From assembly GCA_045110675.1 (NCBI GenBank), contig JBGCGJ010000076.1:1-10172 (forward strand): a stretch of 10,172 nt of DNA. The letters are read 5' to 3'. This document shows positions 6,652 to 10,172 of the stretch, one piece after another. Within the stretch, counting starts at the first letter, position 1, and each line of letters opens with the position of its first letter. The notes beneath the pieces were generated by a model. It saw only the letters and a program-made list of their open reading frames with translations, had not been told where the DNA came from and searched no databases. The stretch is from JBALVT01 sp045110675. Lineage in GTDB: Bacteria; Pseudomonadota; Gammaproteobacteria; Pseudomonadales; Halieaceae. Both the position numbers and the translations under genes were made by a program.

Positions 6652-7717
6652 TGGCGTTTGGATAGTCTGTGTACCCGGTTTCGCCTGGCGTATACATCGC
6701 CGACAAATCAAACTTCGCCAACTCGATACCTTTCTTCCAACGGTCGACAAGATCGGGATTGCCAATAAAGTGCCGTCCGTACGAGACCGCAGTGACTTCA
6801 CCTGCAGCAACCACTGCTTGTCCCTCTTCAAAATCATAGCTTTCATTGACGATGAGCCTATCACCGAAGTAACGCTGCCCTAGCGCAATATTATCCACCC
6901 GCCCTTTAGGAAAGCGAATCACATGGAGATAGGCTAGATCCAATTTGCTCGCCTGATTTAGAAAATATTCATACGTTTCCTGAGGATTTTCATCGCTCAA
7001 ATCATTAAAAGGATTGTCAGGGCAAATTCTAAAACCCACGCGATCAGCGCCCGCTTCGCTGACCATCGCATCTAACACTTGTAGCGAGAAGCGGGCTCTG
7101 TTTTCCACCGACCCACCGTATTCGTCGTCTCTATGATTGGTACCGGTGGACAAAAACTGCGCAGGCAAGTAGCCACTGGTGCAGTGCAACTCCACCGCAT
7201 CAAAGCCTGCATCAATAGCATTGCGCGTCGCCTGCCTGTATTGTTCAACGACTTGTACAACCTCCTGGGTTGAAAGCGCCCTGGGTTGGTCAAACGGTTG
7301 CATCGCTGCCTGATCGGTGAACATTTCTCCGCGCGCAGCTATCGCCGAAGGGGCAACTGTTTCGCTGCCTTCAGGCTTATTGAAATGGTGGGCGACTCTA
7401 CCGACGTGCATGATCTGAGCGGCCATAAGACCACCTTCGGCGTGCACCGCATTTAATACTTTTTTCCAAGCAGCAGTCTGGGCTTCATTATAAATTCCGG
7501 ATGTGCGGCAATAACCGATGCCATCTGCACTGGGACCAATGCCCTCAGAGATGATCAGGCCCGCTCCGGCACGCTGTCGATAGTATTCAACCATCACATC
7601 CGTAGGCACTGCAGAATCGTCAGCCCGGCTGCGAGTCATCGGAGCCATAACAATGCGATTGCGCATTTCCAGCGCCCCTAATTTTGCAGGTGAAAATAAA
7701 TCTAAAGTGGCAACCAT
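6644..7717 (-). CDS. Old Yellow Enzyme-family NADH:flavin oxidoreductase (ene-reductase)
   Basis: This 357-aa FMN TIM-barrel protein has the length of classical OYEs and lacks the extra Fe-S/FAD domains of BaiCD- or 2,4-dienoyl-CoA-type reductases. It should reduce activated C=C bonds such as enones. Landmarks: LFSPAKLG and MRNRIVMAPMTRSRA with Thr28, which tunes FMN; QIMHVGR (101-107, usually QLWHxGR); GYLPAQFL with Tyr183, the expected proton donor; NHRDDEYGGSVENRARF (194-210); YGRHFIGNPDLVDRW (313-327). The substrate-binding pair, normally His plus Asn or His in HxxN/H, is His178 plus Ser181 (HCTS). The ATG at 7717 has AGGA about 8 nt upstream and follows the SnoaL-like stop by 9 nt. Its stop overlaps the hydrolase start by 8 nt. 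The substrate is unknown; a cyclic enone is likely from the family. Confidence 0.93.
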   Translation of the reverse strand: MVATLDLFSPAKLGALEMRNRIVMAPMTRSRADDSAVPTDVMVEYYRQRAGAGLIISEGIGPSADGIGYCRTSGIYNEAQTAAWKKVLNAVHAEGGLMAAQIMHVGRVAHHFNKPEGSETVAPSAIAARGEMFTDQAAMQPFDQPRALSTQEVVQVVEQYRQATRNAIDAGFDAVELHCTSGYLPAQFLSTGTNHRDDEYGGSVENRARFSLQVLDAMVSEAGADRVGFRICPDNPFNDLSDENPQETYEYFLNQASKLDLAYLHVIRFPKGRVDNIALGQRYFGDRLIVNESYDFEEGQAVVAAGEVTAVSYGRHFIGNPDLVDRWKKGIELAKFDLSAMYTPGETGYTDYPNASE

Positions 7718-7726
7718 AGTGGAATC

Positions 7727-8353
7727 CTAGCGTACACGTATTTTGGGTTCAGCGGCGCCACGCCGCATAGTGTTGAGAAACTCGTTAAACGGTGCCGGCG
7801 CGGCAACTTCGGGAACATCCTCATTCGGGGGGTTGGCCCAGAACTCCTCCCAGGATGGCCACAAATCATGGTAAGCGCCGGAATAGGAATCTCTATCAGG
7901 CCAACGCATTTTGTCATCGCCTATAGGTGGTTTGTTTAAATCCGTCGCGTACCAGTAGCAGGGCAATCGACGGCGGAAATACCAACGCCCATCGATGCGC
8001 TCGTAATTATCCCAGTAGAGCATCTGCATAATCACCCACTCATCACCGGTCTCATGCTCGTTCTTCGAATAGACCACCCCGTGTGCATGGTCCGCATCAT
8101 CGAACTCGATAATATGATTCCCTATGTGGTGGGAGGTGCCGGTAAATTGCAGCCGCAAGGTATCATCCAACCATTGTTTCAGATGCGCCCTGCCGACTTT
8201 TTCACGGCTGACCCGTATGTCTTCTGCAAACAGATTGACGTGGGCGTCCATATCCCGCATGTCCAAAGACAGTGAGTATTTCGCGGGCAGTTGTCGAATT
8301 TCATCCAGGGATTCCAAGCGGTCGATTCTCGCCAACAAGCTTTTATCAGTCAT
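7727..8353 (-). CDS. SnoaL-like (NTF2/ketosteroid isomerase fold) protein
   Basis: The 208-aa protein opens with a SnoaL_4-type cone fold at about residues 1-140, followed by a roughly 65-residue tail rich in Trp and Pro (DLWPSWEEFWANPP). Members of this fold act as dehydratases, isomerases or hydroxylases. Possible catalytic residues are Tyr26, Asp31 (YSLSLD) and His75, His76 or His80 (SHHIGNH). The Tyr-x4-Asp spacing equals that of Tyr30/Asp35 of the bile-acid dehydratase BaiE, although this pattern is common in the wider family. I choose ATG 8353 because GGTGA lies 5 nt before it; the in-frame GTG at 8362 is inside that binding site and has none of its own. It lies 35 nt after the SDR and 9 nt before the OYE gene. 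Dehydration before OYE reduction is a reasonable inference. Confidence 0.8.
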   Translation of the reverse strand: MTDKSLLARIDRLESLDEIRQLPAKYSLSLDMRDMDAHVNLFAEDIRVSREKVGRAHLKQWLDDTLRLQFTGTSHHIGNHIIEFDDADHAHGVVYSKNEHETGDEWVIMQMLYWDNYERIDGRWYFRRRLPCYWYATDLNKPPIGDDKMRWPDRDSYSGAYHDLWPSWEEFWANPPNEDVPEVAAPAPFNEFLNTMRRGAAEPKIRVR

Positions 8354-8358
8354 TGTCT

Positions 8359-8363
8359 TCACC
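8359..8363 (-). promoter_or_regulatory. Ribosome-binding site that decides the SnoaL-like start
   Basis: GGTGA on the minus strand lies 5 nt before the ATG at 8353. The alternative GTG start (8362-8360) overlaps this same motif, so it is unlikely to be used. Confidence 0.55.
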
Positions 8364-8388
8364 GTTTATTCAAAAAATGCAGTACTTG

Positions 8389-9204
8389 CTATCGATCTGC
8401 CGCCTGGTTGTCCATATTAGTGATGTCGAAGGCCGGCACGTACAGCTGGGGCGTTTTTCCTCCATCAACCGGCAGTATAACCCCCGTGATAAAAGAGGCA
8501 TCATCTGAACCCAGGAAACAAATGGACTGTGCTACCTCTTCCGGAGTGGCGGCCCTCATCATGGGTATCGCGTCGGTAATGATCTTTTTTACTGCGTCAT
8601 TTTTCAGTGTGGCGGCATTCAGTCCCGGAGTATCTACGGCCCCGGGAGCAATTACATTCACTCGCACATTGTGGGGAGCCGCTTCCATTGCAGCACATTG
8701 GCTAAACTGGTTGAGTGCGGCCTTGGCAGCACCGTAGGCGCCGGATGCCGTCCCGGCTCGCAAACTACTGACCGAAGAAATATTGACGATGGAGCCACTG
8801 CCCTGGGGGATCATAATGCGCATTGCGGCCTGCACACCGATAAATACGCTGTCCACCCCAATACCAAAATTGGCACGCCAGCTCTCCAGGGTTTGATCTA
8901 CCACCATTCCACCAATAACCGACGGGGCGTTGTTAACCAACAAATCCAAACGGCCCTTTTTTTGGGCGGTGTCATTAATCATTTTGGCGAAGGCATCGGT
9001 ATCGCCCACATCCAGTTCGTATCCGGTAAAAGTCCCGGCGAGGGGTTCTACCGCAGCCTCCAACTCATCCAATTTGGGTTTGCGCCGTGCACAGGTAACG
9101 ACGTGTGCGCCCTCAGCAGCCAGCTGCAGCACTGTACTGCGGCCAATCCCCATACTGCCCCCAGTGACGATAGCGACCTTACCTGCAAAGCGTTTTCTGC
9201 TCAT
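8389..9204 (-). CDS. Classical short-chain dehydrogenase/reductase, probably NADP(H)-type
   Basis: The 271-aa protein has the SDR cofactor motif TGGSMGIG (14-21), NNAP (91-94, usually NNAG) and catalytic Ser144, Tyr157 and Lys161 (YGAAK). Arg40 and Arg41 after the second strand (TCARRK) favour NADP(H), unlike the NAD-type SDR at 712-1470. The tetrad Asn aligns with Gly116. The C-terminal region contains IAPGAVDTPG, ATPEEVAQ, GSDDASFITGV and VDGG, then a tail of about 20 residues (from TPQLYVP) longer than in typical family members. AAGAGG stands 6 nt before the ATG at 9204, an excellent binding site. It follows the MaoC gene by 22 nt. The likely job is to reduce a ketone or oxidise an alcohol in the pathway; the substrate is unknown. 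Confidence 0.93.
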   Translation of the reverse strand: MSRKRFAGKVAIVTGGSMGIGRSTVLQLAAEGAHVVTCARRKPKLDELEAAVEPLAGTFTGYELDVGDTDAFAKMINDTAQKKGRLDLLVNNAPSVIGGMVVDQTLESWRANFGIGVDSVFIGVQAAMRIMIPQGSGSIVNISSVSSLRAGTASGAYGAAKAALNQFSQCAAMEAAPHNVRVNVIAPGAVDTPGLNAATLKNDAVKKIITDAIPMMRAATPEEVAQSICFLGSDDASFITGVILPVDGGKTPQLYVPAFDITNMDNQAADR

Positions 9205-9226
9205 AACAAACCTCTTAATGTCGTTT

Positions 9227-10172
9227 TTATTCCGCTAATGCCAGAACAGCACTGCCTTTAGTGTGATATCCCATGCCATTTCTACCACCAAAAGCAATGC
9301 GGATTTGAGTACCTGCTGCCGAGGAATCTATTTCGGTGAGTGTACCTTCCATCACCATCGTATCGCCCGGAAGATTAGGCGCCATGAGATTAAACTGAAG
9401 TTGTTGAAGACGACTACCTCTGCCCGCGTAATCGCTCAAATAGCGAGCCGACAATCCGCTTGTGGTCAGTATATTCATAAAAATATCGGGCATCCCCGCT
9501 TCCCTCGCCGCAGGGACATTGTGATGTACGGGAATAAAATCCTGGGTGGCAATGGCCCCTCCCACAATCAACTTGTGAGTTATCGGGAGAACGAGTTCAG
9601 GCAGCGAACCGCCCACCGAGAGTTTTGAGGCATCGAGGTCAGCAAAGTCGCTGCGCCATTGATCAATAATGACAGGCTGTGAGTCGTTTCTCTCACCCGA
9701 AGCTCCATCAGCAGAAGTATCATTAACTTCCGCCGCCTGATATTGGAAATAAGTAATGAAAGCCTCGGCAAAGGGCCCCTCATCCTGTGTTAGATACTCC
9801 ACTCGCTCTGTTACAAAAAAGCCGATACCCAAAGCTGTGGTCTTCTTATCACTGATTTTAACCACCGTCGTAAAGTGCTGGGGACGCTCACCGACACGCA
9901 GATAGCGAAGAAAACGGATGTCGTAACTCACGGCAACATTGGAATCGTAGCCCATAGCAGTCATATCATCGAAGACCTGATAGGGAGGCTCATCGGTCGA
10001 GCCCGGTGCGTAATTGTCGTTGATATCCCGCATGGTCCACATCTGCATCATGGCCGGTGGGGCAATTTGCGACTCACCCGGTTTATAACAGGGGTTTTCA
10101 TCGCCCATCGCCGAGCACCACTGCCATATCTGAGTGTTGCTAACCGGATTGAAACTCAGGTAGGGCCCCCGG
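9227..10172 (-). CDS. Double hot-dog MaoC-type enoyl-CoA hydratase (5' end beyond the right edge)
   Basis: The frame is open to the window edge, giving 314 visible residues. The ATG at 10108 is not the start: the 21 codons before it (with NPVSNTQIWQWCSAM) continue the conserved N-terminal MaoC domain. First half: GDENPCY (23-29 of the visible part), APPAMMQMWTM, RFLRYLRVGER, TALGIGFFVT. An acidic linker at about 147-191 follows. The second half has AIATQDFIPVHHN with Asp211 and His216, the hydratase pair with 5-residue spacing, then DIFMNILTTSGLSARYLSDYAG and NLPGDT. The first half has Tyr where catalytic His is usual, so only the second half should be active. These halves resemble ChsH2 (N-part) and ChsH1 of steroid side-chain degradation, fused. 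No Cys-rich DUF35 domain is seen. First visible gene of the minus-strand operon. Confidence 0.88.
   Translation of the reverse strand, partial: RGPYLSFNPVSNTQIWQWCSAMGDENPCYKPGESQIAPPAMMQMWTMRDINDNYAPGSTDEPPYQVFDDMTAMGYDSNVAVSYDIRFLRYLRVGERPQHFTTVVKISDKKTTALGIGFFVTERVEYLTQDEGPFAEAFITYFQYQAAEVNDTSADGASGERNDSQPVIIDQWRSDFADLDASKLSVGGSLPELVLPITHKLIVGGAIATQDFIPVHHNVPAAREAGMPDIFMNILTTSGLSARYLSDYAGRGSRLQQLQFNLMAPNLPGDTMVMEGTLTEIDSSAAGTQIRIAFGGRNGMGYHTKGSAVLALAE

Noticed and set aside
6652..6864. Extended N-terminus of the hydrolase frame starting at 6864
   Set aside because: It lies wholly inside the OYE coding region in another frame, has no ribosome-binding site or family similarity, and would bury an obvious signal peptide that starts at GTG 6651.
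10106..10108. ATG at 10108 as the start of the MaoC gene
   Set aside because: The frame stays open to the window edge and the residues just upstream (NPVSNTQIWQWCSAM) continue the conserved MaoC N-domain, so this Met is internal.
6644..10172. A true bai-type bile-acid 7-dehydroxylation operon
   Set aside because: There is no CoA ligase, CoA transferase or transporter in view, and the OYE is the short classical form without the Fe-S and FAD domains of BaiCD/BaiH. Only an analogy in chemistry is proposed.
1..10172. Insertion sequences, phage genes, CRISPR arrays, tRNA genes or toxin-antitoxin pairs
   Set aside because: No transposase or integrase similarity, regularly spaced repeat, tRNA-like cloverleaf or small paired genes were found. 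Genes are tightly packed, with the largest gap only 177 bp.

Overview
The window holds ten protein-coding genes and no RNA genes, mobile elements or CRISPR arrays. All recognisable products are catabolic enzymes or a regulator. The mid-range base composition, the AraC regulator with an arabinose-binding-type N-terminal domain, the PQQ/cytochrome c periplasmic oxidation and the mix of SDR, OYE, SnoaL and MaoC families suggest a Gram-negative proteobacterium. A marine or environmental gammaproteobacterium able to use steroid-, terpenoid- or alicyclic-type compounds is my best guess. This is inference from families, not a taxonomic match.

Layout. (1) At the left edge, minus strand, lies the 5' part of an AraC-family regulator gene (1-534, cut by the window). 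(2) A 177-bp divergent intergenic region (535-711) contains several short inverted repeats. (3) A plus-strand pair follows: an NAD-type short-chain dehydrogenase (712-1470) and an exported PQQ dehydrogenase with a cytochrome c domain inserted in its propeller (1500-3650). (4) A MetX-like alpha/beta-hydrolase (3724-4794) has a possible promoter of its own. (5) After a convergent junction of only 7 bp, marked by a perfect palindrome, a tight six-gene minus-strand operon runs from the right edge. In order of transcription it encodes a MaoC-MaoC double hot-dog protein (9227-10172, N-terminus outside the window), an NADP-type SDR (8389-9204), a SnoaL-like protein (7727-8353), an Old Yellow Enzyme-type reductase (6644-7717), an exported alpha/beta-hydrolase (5758-6651, start overlapping the previous gene) and a luciferase-like flavin oxidoreductase (4802-5734).

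How the genes may work together (inference). The two exported enzymes could act in the periplasm: the hydrolase frees an alcohol or acid from an ester, and the PQQ-cytochrome enzyme oxidises an alcohol or sugar into the respiratory chain. In the cytoplasm the two SDRs interconvert alcohols and ketones, the SnoaL-fold protein could dehydrate or isomerise a ring, the OYE could reduce the resulting enone, the MaoC fusion could hydrate an enoyl-CoA side chain, and the luciferase-like enzyme could oxygenate or reduce using flavin. The MaoC fusion resembles the two halves of the actinobacterial ChsH1/ChsH2 steroid side-chain hydratase, and SnoaL + OYE + SDR recalls bile-acid dehydroxylation chemistry. 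A steroid-like substrate is therefore the leading hypothesis, but it is unproven.

Four start positions differ from the longest open frame: 3724 (not 3718), 6651 (not 6864), 8353 (not 8362), and the MaoC gene continues past 10108 to the window edge.
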